A DNA stretch of 64,000 bases from Durusdinium trenchii (lineage: Eukaryota; Sar; Dinophyceae; Suessiales; Symbiodiniaceae). This document shows positions 11,292-22,813 of the stretch, one piece after another. The position numbers and the translations under genes were made by a program. The notes beneath the pieces were generated by a model. The model was not told the DNA's origin. It searched no databases and was given only the letters and a program-made list of their open reading frames with translations. The first letter of the stretch is position 1. Every line of letters begins with the position of its first letter. The stretch lies in NCBI GenBank assembly GCA_963970005.1, contig CAXAMN010003780.1, positions 976,856 to 1,040,855 on the forward strand, in the 5' to 3' direction.

Positions 11292-11461
11292 ACGGGATCA
11301 AGTCGATGGCGGGACAGAAGTGGTGCGACGAACAGATCAAGTCCATCCCATCTACAATCCGAGAAAATCCGAGACAATGAGGAACATCGGATGAATCAGG
11401 TGGTGTTCATCGGATGAATGTCACAGGAAGTTCTCCTCCCAAAACCTTGTCAGTTTCACAG

Positions 11462-11573
11462 GTGCAGCGTGCCTCGGTTCTGGCGCTGCATGCCTTGCTA
11501 CGGCTCTCCTGCAGCCTTGAAGGGGAAGACGTCGCAGTGGAGCGCCTGGCGACGTGGCATGCACAGAGGACCG
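11462..11573 (+). CDS. Candidate internal exon, ARM/HEAT-like
   Basis: The exon follows TTTCACAG and ends before GTGTTG. It reads VQRASVLALHALLRLSCSLE, then GEDVAVERLATWHAQR. GC3 is high and the peptide forms two helices. It is consistent with another repeat of the same protein. The 3' edge could lie a few bases earlier. Confidence 0.58.
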
Positions 11574-11964
11574 GTGTTGAGGAGATGACAGGCTCTCGAG
11601 TAAGATTTGTTGAAGAAGATTGTTCCTTCGAAGACGCCGTCCGTAGCTCTATTCAAAAGATAAACAAATATAATTATATAGCTGGGCATAGAGTATGAAA
11701 GTGGTTGTTGCCAGGATTTCCTGTATTGAACAAATACGTATACAAGGAAACAAATCAATCTTGATCACTATATTCAATGACCAGACAATCCATTCCGCAC
11801 ACTCCACACATCCCGCATCCACGAGAGAGAATCCAGTATGATGCAGTATTGTTTGTTACATTGGTGAAAAAAATTGTTAAGTGACTTTTGATATTGTTTG
11901 GTATTGTTTGGTTACTGTTTCTTTAGACCTGATGGGCAAAAGACTGACTTTTGGGATGTTTAAG

Positions 11965-12061
11965 ACGACGACGACTGGCCGAGGTGAGCCTCGAAGCAGT
12001 TCCCATTCTGCTCCGTGCCTTGCAAGATTTCCCCGAGGACGCCCGGCCACCGCGTGGGACC
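11965..12061 (+). CDS. Candidate internal exon, ARM/HEAT-like
   Basis: The exon follows TTTAAG. The frame reads LAEVSLEAVPILLRALQDFP and then EDARPPRGT, followed by GTACAC. It parallels the exon at 14425 (GVEAVVRALKAFP): both have an EAV-xx-xRAL-x-FP core, which supports an internally repeated protein. An alternative early donor GTGAGC lies within at 11984. Confidence 0.55.
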
Positions 12062-13133
12062 GTACACCCACGTGACACACAATTACGTAACACACCCTGA
12101 GTTCATGAAGCAGATGGTCGGAGATGGTTGAGTTCAATATGCGAATGACCTGATGGGTTCCGAATGAAGCTTTATGAAGCTGGCCATCCGCGATGGCATG
12201 GCGTCGCGCCACCGGCCACCGGATACCTTGGTGATCGGAATCCCGGCACTTGGACACGGTCGGTGACGTGACACGTATACCGCGTGTTTGTAATATATCG
12301 TGAGGTTGTTCGATCATGAACCCCTATACACAGCTGCTCCGAAAACTCCCGACTCAAGTACATATGCACATATGTATTTAGATATATACTGTATAAATAT
12401 ATATATATATTGCTGGTCTTTCATGGGCGAATTCTCCAATCTGCGGCTTGGTCTTTCACGGATCGACGGTCGATCCGCAGGATCCTCAATTGCAAGAACG
12501 TGGGCTGGTCACCTGGCTTTACTCAGTCAATTTGGTGTGGGAGCTTTGGGGGTAGAAGAACTTTGATGTCAATTGCTTTTCCTTCGTTCTTGATGTACAG
12601 TATGGTTGATAAATATCAGGATTTTGTCAAAAAAGAGCTCCTTTGTGATCGGGTGTCAATTGGTGATGTTTGCCACTCTATCCAATCGGGGAAGTATTAA
12701 TGCATGTTCGAAATCTATTGTTTTCCATTGAATGGCTTTTTGGAGGAAGGACTGGGTCACACACACTCCTGAGCAGGGGTCTCTCAGAATTGTATGGGAA
12801 GGCGTCCATCCGTCGAACGAAGAGGGGTGCACCGCGGTCGTTTATTTTTGGTTTCTCTCAGAACATGTTGCCCATGCCAGTTTATAAGTTTGCGACGCTT
12901 GCTTTTCTTTTCCTTCCTTAAGTCTTCCGTGGCCAAAAGGCGGGCAGAGAATTGTGGTCGTCATGATGTTGCAAGAAAAGTAGAGCTGCTAAGTGCAAAA
13001 CAAGCTACAATGCTGCACCTTGCACGTCAGGTGGGGCTTCAGAAGGCTTCAGCATTTCATGATTCTTCACTTCCACCCACCTTTGGGTGGAGGATGGTGG
13101 AGGCGGTTTGGTGTGTTTGTTCTCCTGGTTGAG
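12062..13133. other. No gene recognised (likely intron)
   Basis: The sequence is AT-rich, with a TATATATATATAT tract at about 12398-12411. No coding frame shows third-base bias. Confidence 0.4.
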
Positions 13134-13250
13134 CCGAGGACGCGCTCCGCGTGTTGGCCACCCGCCGTGCCGACGTCACCGAGCTGCTGTGCGAGCTGAA
13201 GGCTGTGCTCCCAGCGCCTTGGAGCGAGCAACGCACCATCAACGACCCGG
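13134..13250 (+). CDS. Candidate internal exon, helical
   Basis: The exon follows GGTTGAG and ends before GTGGGG. The frame reads EDALRVLATRRADVTELLCE, then LKAVLPAPWSEQRTINDP, with strong GC3 bias. ALRVLA is typical of ARM/HEAT helices. A second acceptor (CCGAG|GA) four bases later is possible. Confidence 0.62.
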
Positions 13251-14424
13251 GTGGGGAGGACGGAGGGGAGGGAAGTGTGCAGTTTTCCTCTTGAAGTCTT
13301 CCAAAGATGGTTTCCATCTTTGGTGAGTGTGCAGATCATGGGGAGACATCAATTGGTATATTTTTTGGTACCCCCGGTGCATTCCAGAAGCATGGAGTAC
13401 ACTTTGTATGTGGCAATGTCACGGGTACACCAGCAAAATCGATAGTAGGTTCCTTCGCACCGGCAACATGGCCAATGGAGTGTCATGCATCAACAGCATC
13501 AACTTTTTTGCCATTGGAAATCCAAATACCTGGTGTTTTGAGTAATTATCAGAAGAAACCGGGTTATTGTGGCATGGCCTAGTCTTTGTGTTGTAGCCAC
13601 CTGATTGCAGCCACCTGGTCTTGTAGCATGGCCACCCTGGTTGTGCAATACCTGGTCTTTGTGGTTGCTCAGATTTTGCATGAAATTGGAGGAAGCCTGC
13701 TGGTAAAGACAGTCACGCTGAGGTGGTTGAAGCCATGAACCTGAACATCTTCAAGCCGAAGATTCAGGAGCGGAAGTTTCAGTTCGCGCAGATGGGTTTG
13801 TTTCAAAAGGATTACAGACTGATCACTCCAGAAAGATGCTGCTTTATATTATAATAGCAAGGGGAATCCACAAAATCCATGGAAGGCTCACCGATTTTCC
13901 CGACTTTGGTGGAGAGCCTTCCATGGACTGCCTTTTTCGATGTTCCGCCTTTTTTTTAACGCCGCGACGAGGAGTACGGCCTCTCAATTCTTGCAGAGAT
14001 TGCTTGGCAAGGCTGGGGGTTCAGAATGGTTGATAGGGATGGGCTGAGGGACGAACCGGGTATTGTGGGACTCCAGGCCATAGGTGCGAAAGATTCACCA
14101 CATTTGTTGAAGCCACACATTGGAAATCATCCCAGGTTCTGGGGGGTCATCCACGGTTTTCCAGCAAGCCTCACATCCTTGATCAAAGTTGAAGACTGTT
14201 GTTTGGAAGCATCCAGAATCCAGATCAACACCCGGAGAAGGCAAACAAAGATGGGCATGTATGGTTTGCCAAGCCCATTTGATGCTGAGTTTTCGGATCC
14301 AGAAGCTTGTTGGTTTAGTCAAGTTTAGTCAGTCTTTGTGTGAACGTTTGCAGTCCCATGAATTCATCCACCAGCAGGTGGTTGACAACAAAAAAGCGAA
14401 GCGTTCCGCCCCTTCGATGTTCAG

Positions 14425-14522
14425 GAGGCCGTGAGCAGCAGATGGAGGCTTTGAAGAACCTGGGAGTGGAGGCCGTGGTCCGTGCGTTGAAAGCCTTTCC
14501 CCAAAGCTACTTGGTCGAATAT
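14425..14522 (+). CDS. Candidate internal exon, ARM-like
   Basis: The exon follows GATGTTCAG. The frame reads GREQQMEALKNLGVEAVVRA, then LKAFPQSYLVEY. The sequence G-x-EAVVRALKAFP closely follows the canonical ARM third helix (G-I-EAV-x-A-M-R-A-H-P). The end is either before GTCGGA (14523) or further on before GTGTCA (14574). Confidence 0.6.
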
Positions 14523-15087
14523 GTCGGAGTTTCTCACATTTTCGTGGGCAGAGGCAGATGCAGCTGGCACAAGGTGTCACTGAGTAGGTGGACAGAAAGA
14601 AAAGGACTCAAAAGGAGGCCGCAGGGCAAGAAGTCTAAAACCTTGACATCCTGATCTATGGTATAATTGTATGAATAAATTTATATATACATATTATTTA
14701 TATATTTTTTGAGGTGGGTGTGCATCATTTTTTTGCATGAAAAACATCTCCCAGGAGCACCCGTTCTGTTTTTTTTTGGGGGGGTGTCCCGGCCTTTCCC
14801 CATTCCTTCTGGTAGGGGCACTATATTGCAGAACGACCAGGGTCACCACTGCTTGCACTTTGGGATAGTTATATACCAAAGGCACGCATTTCTCGGCATG
14901 TGTGCTCATGTTTTGCATTTGTTTGCATTCTAAACAGCGAAGTTTCTGAATGATCTGACTGTTGAGTGAGGTGGGGAAGTGCAGACCAGCGGCCTGGCTG
15001 CTGTTCAAGCTATGACCTCTGAGAATGAGGACCACAGATGGACAACCCCGCAGAACGCAGGAAGTGAAATCAGGATTGTGCCCTCAG

Positions 15088-15196
15088 GGCCTTGAACTCA
15101 TATCGTGGGCGATGCGCCCTGAATCGGCTCACCAGCCTCACCAAGCTGCTTGGGGCTCATGCACGTCCATATCCATTGCACGAAAACATGTTCAAG
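15088..15196 (+). CDS. Candidate internal exon
   Basis: The exon follows CCCTCAG and ends before a strong donor GTAGGT at 15197. After one leading base it reads ALNSYRGRCALNRLTSLTKL, then LGAHARPYPLHENMFK. This is one of the better-bounded islands. A Leu-rich helical repeat with a Pro-rich loop fits, but no family is assigned. Confidence 0.62.
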
Positions 15197-15433
15197 GTAG
15201 GTGGTGCGGACCAGGCTGTAGGAAAACCTGTTGGAACCGGCGTTGTCATCCTAGCAACCTTTGGCAAAGGCTATCGCTGTCCCTTTTGCCAGCATATATG
15301 GGTTTATTTGTCTAACAGCTTTTTTGCAAGACCTTTCGCATGCAATAGAGGTTCAAACCCGTAACCATTTGCTTATTCCTTTTGCAGCTGTGATTTTAGT
15401 TTGTTTTCACAACTGCTTTCCTGAAGCCTTTTC

Positions 15434-15474
15434 GGGAGTTATATATATACTGTATATATATATATATATATGTA
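15434..15474. repeat. (TA)n imperfect repeat
   Basis: Two TA tracts are separated by CTG and can fold into a hairpin. Confidence 0.85.
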
Positions 15475-15842
15475 TTGAGTTTTGCCTTGCTCTTTTGCAG
15501 CAGCTGCCCATCTAACCAAAGCGGTTTGGAAACTATTGGAAACTTAATCAAAACGCACGCGAGTAGTTTAACCAGCTGCTGTGGATATCGTCGCCACTGT
15601 TGTTGGTTGGTTGGCTAGCTGGTTTGTTTACTTGTTTACTCGGTCCGTTGCTTTTGATCACGGCACTAGTATTATAATGGTGCAAACAATGATGCCGATG
15701 CTTCTAGTTAAGAATGTATGAAGAGGAATCAATCATTAATCATTATGAAACATTTGCCTCCAGGTCCAGGCAAATAGCGGGCCCCCCAAAAGACCCCTCC
15801 ATCCAAACCAGGAGTGCCGCGTCCAATTCTTTGCCCTCTCAG

Positions 15843-15920
15843 AGATCTTGGAGTTGGTGCTGGAGGCCGAAAACGAAAACACCAACAGCTGTGGCGAAAG
15901 CCACCCGCGATGTTCAGACC
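15843..15920 (+). CDS. Possible internal exon
   Basis: The sequence follows CCCTCTCAG and reads ILELVLEAENENTNSCGES. A (GA)n tract begins at about 16017. Another open frame overlaps with an Arg-rich reading through the GA tract, so both strand phase and 3' limit are unsure. Confidence 0.35.
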
Positions 15921-16217
15921 ATGTGTTCGGACCGAGCTGTTCGCTGGACCAGGCGATGGGGAATTTTCCTTTGTGTGAGGGGGTGCAAGCGTCCGGATGC
16001 CGAGTTTGCCCGGGCAGAGAGAGAGAGAGAGGCGGACAGGAAGCATATGGAAGTATGGAAAATTGAGAGGGCATGCAACTTGCACTGGGACCAATCTATT
16101 TGTACCTATTTGGTATGTCCTTCATGTTTCTCATGTTTTTCCTCATTCTCCATCCCAAGGAGGGCCTGAAATACGGAGGCAAACCTCCGGGGGTGCTTTG
16201 CTTCGCTTTCACCCAAG

Positions 16218-16318
16218 GTTCGGCTGCGCCGCGCTGATCTCCTTGGTTCATACCAAGCCGGAGCGTGTGGGCGCGCTGGCGGATTTGAATTGCCCCCTGG
16301 CGGAATTCCGTGCCGCTG
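16218..16318 (+). CDS. Candidate internal exon, ARM/HEAT-like
   Basis: The exon follows CACCCAAG and ends before GTGAAA. The frame reads FGCAALISLVHTKPERVGAL, then ADLNCPLAEFRAA. GCAALISLV matches the start of an ARM repeat (GC-x-AL-x-x-L). GC3 is high. Confidence 0.58.
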
Positions 16319-18462
16319 GTGAAAGTGGACGCTCCTCAAAGTGATGCATGTTGGATCAAAAAAGTTTGTTTGAAGAAGTGCTGCTTGAGAATGAACATAT
16401 TCCCAGCCGCTGGCTCAAGACTTGAGATTCGTTCGAAGGGGTTGGATACCACCTGCTAGCAGTAACCCAGAAAAGCCGGAAAGAATCTGTGTGTCACCCG
16501 TGAACGGCCTGAACATACAAAACCAAACCAGTTGCGGTGTATGAAACGTCCAGCTGTCCAAGATCTGAGGTACTTCGATGGTCGAAAGTGCCATGGTGGG
16601 ACATCCCAAGTCAAAACGAGTGCTGGAATTAGCAGATCATTTGATGACGGTTCTGAGGAAGGGCGGAGGAAGATGAGGATCGGCCTGGGAGGTTTGGGCC
16701 GTTGTTTGGGCCTTAATTTAGATGCGCAGCATGAAACATGCGGTCGACCTGATGTCTCGAAATCGTTGGTAACTCACCGATTCAAGACGATCGAACTGGA
16801 AGGCTTCCAGACTTCAATGTGGCCATCCCTTTGGTACCTCCCCTCTTGCCCAACGTACCTCCCTCTTGCGCTGGACAAAAGCGGCGGCCAAGACGGCCTC
16901 CTTACAGCGCCACGAACGCGTGGTGATCGAAAAAGAACGCAGGACTGGGACCGGACCTGGCTGAAACCATGGAGCCCGTACCGAAGCACTCTAGAGCTGG
17001 TGGGCGAAAGATGGGCTGCTTCACACCATGGACGTTTCACCTTTTCACCTTAATGTTTTTGATGCAAAGCACTTGGTGAAGCAGCTGTGTCATGCTTGAC
17101 CAGTTGTTCTGTATTCCTGACTTGGCAACTCACTCCACACGCATCGTTGAGTATGTTTTAAGCTCCTGCATTGCTTGTGTGGCATTGTTGGGGTGCATTG
17201 GGACAAGAGAGTGGGAACCAATCCACTGGGTTCAGCAGCACTGCGGAAACCAATCGCTTGAACCATCCGTTTGCGAACTGGAGTCGACACGAACAGGATA
17301 ACTGGCCAGAACACATCGGAACAGATGCAAGACGGCATGATGAAGCGCCTCTTGGACCCATTTTCTTTCCAAAGACCACCTGTCGGAAGGCCGCTTGCTT
17401 GGAGTAAGCAAGCTCCACGTTTATTGCAGGAATTCCGTGTTCTTCAACTCAACTATAATGTAGACTCTTGATTAATAACCCCCCCAGTATGAAGAGGATT
17501 TCCAATTCAATTGAGGGGGGTTATTAATCAAGAGTCTATACATTATATAACAAATCCCGAACCCCACGAGTCTCAATGCTCACATCCAAGTTGTTTGGGT
17601 TGAGACCTGCCGATTTGACAACTGTACTTCAACGCTGGCGGCTCCATGCAATCATTACGAGGGTGCTACCATCCTTTCCTTTGCATGCCGCACATAGAAG
17701 ATGATAGAAGTGACCGTGTCAAGGAGGATTGTTTTGTTTGATCTATAGGAACTTCTTAACGATCATCAGCATACTAAGATCTCAACATCCTGAATGAATC
17801 AGCCACATGGACAAAAAATCCAGTGCCAGGGGCCCCCACACACTCACTCACCAGCCATGATCCCCCGAAATGGCCACAGGCCACCCCGACGGGCCGCCAG
17901 GTCCTCCCGTCGGGAAGTTCCGTAAGGACCGCGACCGTTCGCCCTGGGGGTCGGGGCGACGGCGGTGAGTGCGGTGAGTGCGTGGCTGGGAGTCCACGGT
18001 CGAGTCCAGTCCGAAGGGTCGAGTCCAAGGCCGTCAGCTGTCTGACAGACAGAACACTCAGGCGAAGTAGGAAGTAGGAAGTGTGCAAGTCACGTTAGCA
18101 GTTCCCAAAACCACCAAGCACGGTACACGGCGCAAACAAGATCACATTCTAATTTTGTGGGAGTTCGGAGTATCAGTTCTAGTTCTGTAGAGTCACTGGG
18201 CAAGATTTGAACATATTTGAGGGCGTTGTACAGTTGCCTCTTATGTATCCTCATGTGTTCTATGGTTGCTCGTTCTTCCGCATGTGCATCCGTGAGAGCA
18301 GGAACACTGGTCCCTTGGGTGCCCTGCGACTCGTAGGTTTAGCAGATGTTCAGCAGATGCATGGCACAACCTGCATGATGGGATGACGCACCTGCATGAT
18401 GGTCGCTTTCTTTGTGAGGTGGGTTCAGTTCACCTCACTGACCCACTGTGCCAACACACCAG
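16319..18462. other. Mostly non-coding, holds a MITE
   Basis: A short GC3-biased island at about 16865-16920 (RWTKAAAKTASLQRHERV) may be another exon. Otherwise no coding frame is convincing. The foldback element at 17.45 kb is listed separately. Confidence 0.35.
17454..17547. mobile_element. MITE-like foldback element with TA duplication
   Basis: The element spans 17456-17545 (90 bp) with terminal inverted repeats of about 30 bp (TAATGTA then GACTCTTGATTAATAACCCC...). The right arm has a 2-bp TA insertion. Both ends abut TA (17454-17455 and 17546-17547), the duplication typical of Tc1/mariner-type (Stowaway) MITEs. A related solo arm is at 5503-5530. Non-autonomous: the centre is only about 29 bp and has no ORF. 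Confidence 0.75.
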
Positions 18463-18589
18463 GCCAAGCCGAGCCAAGCCACCGTGCTGAGTGAGCGGTC
18501 GACCGTCGACCGTGCGGTACCGTGGGTCCGCCGGCACATGGCGGAGCTGACCCGGCTGCCGGAGGATGCTCCTCGGAGCGCATCGAAAG
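18463..18589 (+). CDS. Candidate internal exon
   Basis: The exon follows CACACCAG and ends before GTGTTC. It reads AKPSQATVLSERSTVDRAVP, then WVRRHMAELTRLPEDAPRSA. GC3 is very high against an AT-rich surround. It is possibly the last exon visible of the 0.8-18.6 kb helical-repeat series. Confidence 0.6.
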
Positions 18590-21500
18590 GTGTTCGAAAC
18601 GAGTGTCCAATCTATAATGTCGACATATTAGCAATTAAGCATCCCCAGAATAAAAAGCCAAGCTAATCCCAGAACATTATTACAATCACACCCCTACATA
18701 AAGCTAAATGGCTTTGCCACTGGACCTAGATATTCCAAATCTAGCCGTTAAAAACACGTCTTGAAAAAGGCTCCTGCCTCCAAAGAAAGCAAGCAACACT
18801 CAGCATAGCAAGGAGATTCCCTGCAATTCCTTTCTTTTAGTCTATAGTAAGGCCAGTACTACCAACACTAAAACAGTTGTTAAGACTATTTGAGGTCAAA
18901 GGTGCACATTAGGTGATTTCTATTCTATTATTTGCCTAACAACTGATCACTATGTATAGATCTAGAGCATGAAGGACACATTTAAGGTACTAATTTAACT
19001 TAATTGCTGTGCAACTACCATATGGTCATTTTTTCTGCACCCTTGAAGCTTCCACTTGAATCAAGATGGGCTGAACTGCGATCACTTCTACATCGGGGAT
19101 GACCGGTTGTGATGAATCTTCAAGCCAGAAGCCACTGGCGAAGACGGATGCATCCCGAGAGAGCCGGGGCTGTCTTCGAAGAGAGGCGGTTCCACCTGCG
19201 AATGCAGCGCCGTGCGAACTGGCGTTCATGTGCGGAAGAAGGAAGGACTGGTTGGTGCGTTCATTGATTCATCGGTTCTCTATTTACAATGTGTTTTGTC
19301 CACAATCCTTGGACACGTGAGGTGTGCCACATGGGTGGAAGAGGTGTGCCCATACTAGCACTAGCACCTCAAACATCATAAGCCTAATCATCTTTGTCCG
19401 ATCCCATCCACCAGTCGAAATGCCCCATCACAGACCGGGGCCCGCTTTGCAGATGGCTGGGCCCGTCGTGCGGGCCCCGGGAAGTCGGCACGGAAAACGG
19501 CACGGAAAAAACGATCTTCCAACGGGGGCATGTTCCACTTGCATTATTCTTTCACGGAAGGTACCGTATCTTCCGGGGATCGCAGTAGTTACAGATGGAG
19601 TGGCCAACCCTTCTGAAAGAGAGAGGCTCTTGCGAACGGGGAGACTGCTTCGCCCAAAGATTGTCCATGCTGGGGCTCCAAGATGAACAGAATTAATTAT
19701 CATGGTTAAGCACATTGTAACATATTGTAACCATTATAATGCCTTCCAATTGAGCACATCAAAGTACCTCATGTTTCACTTTTCGCGTGCGCGATAAGAA
19801 CTTCACGGATGGCGAGGCTTTGGAAGTGGCATGAAGTGGCTAAGTGGTCTCCAAAGCTTGCCTTGGCTTTTCTATGAAGACTAAACATGGATTGGCTTTG
19901 TCAGGTTTACGCCGACCTCGAAGGATTTCCCAAGCAGCTAGGGCCGCTAGGGTTTGGCACGAATCCTTCTGCATTTTCCCCTTCAATGCCTTGTGTATCA
20001 TTCTTGCACTTCTACTAGTAACAAGAAGCTACTAGGGGCTCCTGGCCTTACTACTAGGAGCAAGGACGCTACTAGGGGCTCCTGGCATCGCTACTAGGAG
20101 CATTCCTACTACTAGTAACAAGAAGCTACTAGGGGTTGCTGGTTAGCCTGAGCCTTTCATCACCAGTGACTTGACACGACCACCCCTTCCGAATTATATT
20201 GTTTGCCTAGGTTTGGGTGGTGCTATACTTACATCCTGTCCCGTTTCACCCTCATGTCCTACATGTTCTTACCTCGAAAATTCCTGCATATCCCCTGAAG
20301 CTTCGCCTTTACAAGATGCGCAAAGACGCTCCAAAGCCTCAGCCGGCGGGAGACCCGAAGGAGTGTTGGATGTGGTCGTCCCTCCGAAAGGAGCATTGGT
20401 GTCGCTTCCCAGACGGCGGGTTTTCGCGGTCCGCAGCGGATCAAAAAGCACCAAATCTTGCAATCTCAGCAGCTCACCCACCAAAGCAAACAAAAGTAAG
20501 AGGGCGGTGCGTTTGGGACCCTCATCAAAAAACAGTTGAACACATCGAAGAGCGCTTCAACAAAGATTGGTGAAACAGCGAGAGCATCTCAGGGCAACTT
20601 GGGCACCTGGTAAACACAAAGCATCGCAAAGCTATACAAACCTCAATGCATATAGTCATATAATGTCATATATAGTATCATATAGTCACAGAGGATTACT
20701 CCATTGGCTTGGAGAATTGGAGATCAAGAGCTTTGTTTACAACACCTTCTATGTTGATTTGAGCGGTCAAGGCTCTCAGTCAAGGAGTCGCTGGTCAATG
20801 ACAACTGCGTTTTGTTTTCCTGCTTCGATTGGTATCAGAGGGCCCAGACTTTCGTGGGGAAAAGATGGGAACAGAAACAAGACATTCAGCGAACGTGGAA
20901 GTCAATTCCAAGAGAGGTTACAGTAATTCATAAGTGACCTTATCATTAGGACCCTGCTGGGGTACCCAACTGGTATAGTCGAACTAGGGTTCTTCAACCT
21001 CCAGCTGCCAGCAGCCGGATGCTGCAGGTGTTGGTAACGGTTGAGACCTTGACCCAGCACCTTTGGTGTGTTGAGACCGACTTTTTTTCGGGCCCAATAT
21101 CTGGACTGTTTTCAATGTCCATTCTGTTTGTCGAAGAAATGCACAAGCATTTGAGTTGTAAAGCGGTACCTGAGAAGGATACCCCAACCACTACCCCGGC
21201 AATAATTCACACTGAAACAGGGAAGCTTCTTGGACATGTGTCCATGCAGAAGTCAGCAAAGATGCATTTGTATCGATTTGCATGTTGATGTTCAGTACAC
21301 TTTTTTTCACTGAGATCATGGGATTCTGTTAACAGCACTTGACCAGATGAGTGCACAAACCTTGCAAACGACACGGTATCCATGTGCAGATTGCAGCAAA
21401 GCAAGTTTCAGATGTCCTAAGCCTAACCTTCAATGTGCACATATGAAGCAAATAACTTAGCAAACTGCATCAAACAACTCATGTGTCGTGAGTGGTTTGA

Positions 21501-22760
21501 CCCACATCCAATAGCATCCATTTGCTTTGCTCAACGGAGCGCAGGGCATTCCCCACACCGTTGGATCGGAGAAAAAAATGGCCGTGGACCTGGTGACCAA
21601 CAAACAGCCGGCAATGAATGGAACAGGGTCCAACAACCGACCATGGTATTGTTGTTATTGCCCATTGTCCAGTGCCCATATTGTCCAGTTATTATTGTTT
21701 GTGTGTCCATGCGGTGAACAAATGCTATAGCTGGTGCTCTTGAGTGCTTGGTGCTTGGTGCTCCCACAATTACAAAGCGAAGACACCGAACACTCAGTTC
21801 TTCTCTCACATCTCAGGAAGGCAGCACCGTACTTCGGAGCACCTCAACGATGTGAGACACATGAGATGAATCCCATGACGGAGAAAAAATCCCTGGCTCG
21901 CTAGCGGCCCTCCCCCAAAAAACTTACGTAGTACACTTGCACTTACTGACACCCTAGCCCTAAAACGTACGGGTTTTTGTGAGTTCATGCTGCAATGCGG
22001 TTTCCCTTATTCTCTCATGTCAAGGAGTGCAAGCACTCCCCAGAGCAGCATGTGTTGCTTCCGTTGGTCACTTGGGTGACACGTTCACAATGTTCACAGA
22101 TAGGGAACGTGATGTCATGCATAGTCTCGTACATTCCTACTGACCCAGTCAGCAGATAGCCTTTGACCGAAACCTTTCCTCGGGGAAGCCAGGAAACCCA
22201 AACAATTTAGGCAGAACAGGTGGAAAAACGGTCTTTGGAACATTTTAAGGCCAAGGTGAGGCTCCAAGACTTGTGAAACCGACCGACCGCTCCCCGTGCC
22301 GTGGGATCAAGGTACTGTACTTCTCCCTTTGGGTCCAGCGCTTCATACCATAATTACCTTGTGTTTCATGGGTGGCGAGTTGGTCCTGGACCCTTTGGGC
22401 TTCATACCTGTCATACCGTACCCATTCTTCAAAGACAACGAGTTGTTTCGGCAGCGTTGTGCAAAACGCCACACTGCAAAATGGAAAAGAGACCGTCAGG
22501 AATTCAACCGGCTGGTTCTTCAAAGCGGCCTTTTGATATCCTCGTAGACCCTTTGCATCCTGGCCATTCTTTGTCGGGTGCCTGGGGCAAGTTTAGCACT
22601 GTTTATTTACTTGGTTTTGGCTGAACAAAAGCTTTACTTCAAAGCCCTCCACTCTTGCCAAGCCTGTTCTGTAAAACAATGGCTGTGGGGCTTTTGGACA
22701 CTGGACATTTCAAAGTGTCTAGCACATCTATCTATATTTAGCTGGGTTCCGCTTTGGCAG
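18590..22760. other. Gene-poor stretch
   Basis: No well-bounded exon is visible. A GC-rich patch at 19,099-19,255 is open in two + strand frames, and a patch at 20,310-20,510 is open in two frames. Neither has a clear preferred phase. The CTAG-rich dispersed repeat at 20.0-20.1 kb is listed separately. Confidence 0.35.
20011..20140. repeat. CTAG-rich dispersed repeat
   Basis: Units of the type TACTAGTAACAAGAAGCTAC and CTACTAGGGGCTCCTGG alternate with CTAGGAGCAAGGACG. The same words recur at 33,318-33,380, and in reverse complement at 63,942-64,000. Confidence 0.8.
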
Positions 22761-22813
22761 CGGCACGTCCGGCTGCGCGTCCGGCAGCTGCTAGGCGGGG
22801 ACATCGAATGGAG
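22761..22813 (+). CDS. Candidate small exon, basic
   Basis: The exon follows CTTTGGCAG and ends before GTCGAC. It reads RHVRLRVRQLLGGDIEW. It is short but GC3-rich, with a good acceptor. The gene assignment is unknown. Confidence 0.4.

Noticed and set aside
15345..15365. GGTTCAAACCC resembles a tRNA T-arm or B box
   Set aside because: No acceptor stem, D-arm or anticodon arm can be folded around it.
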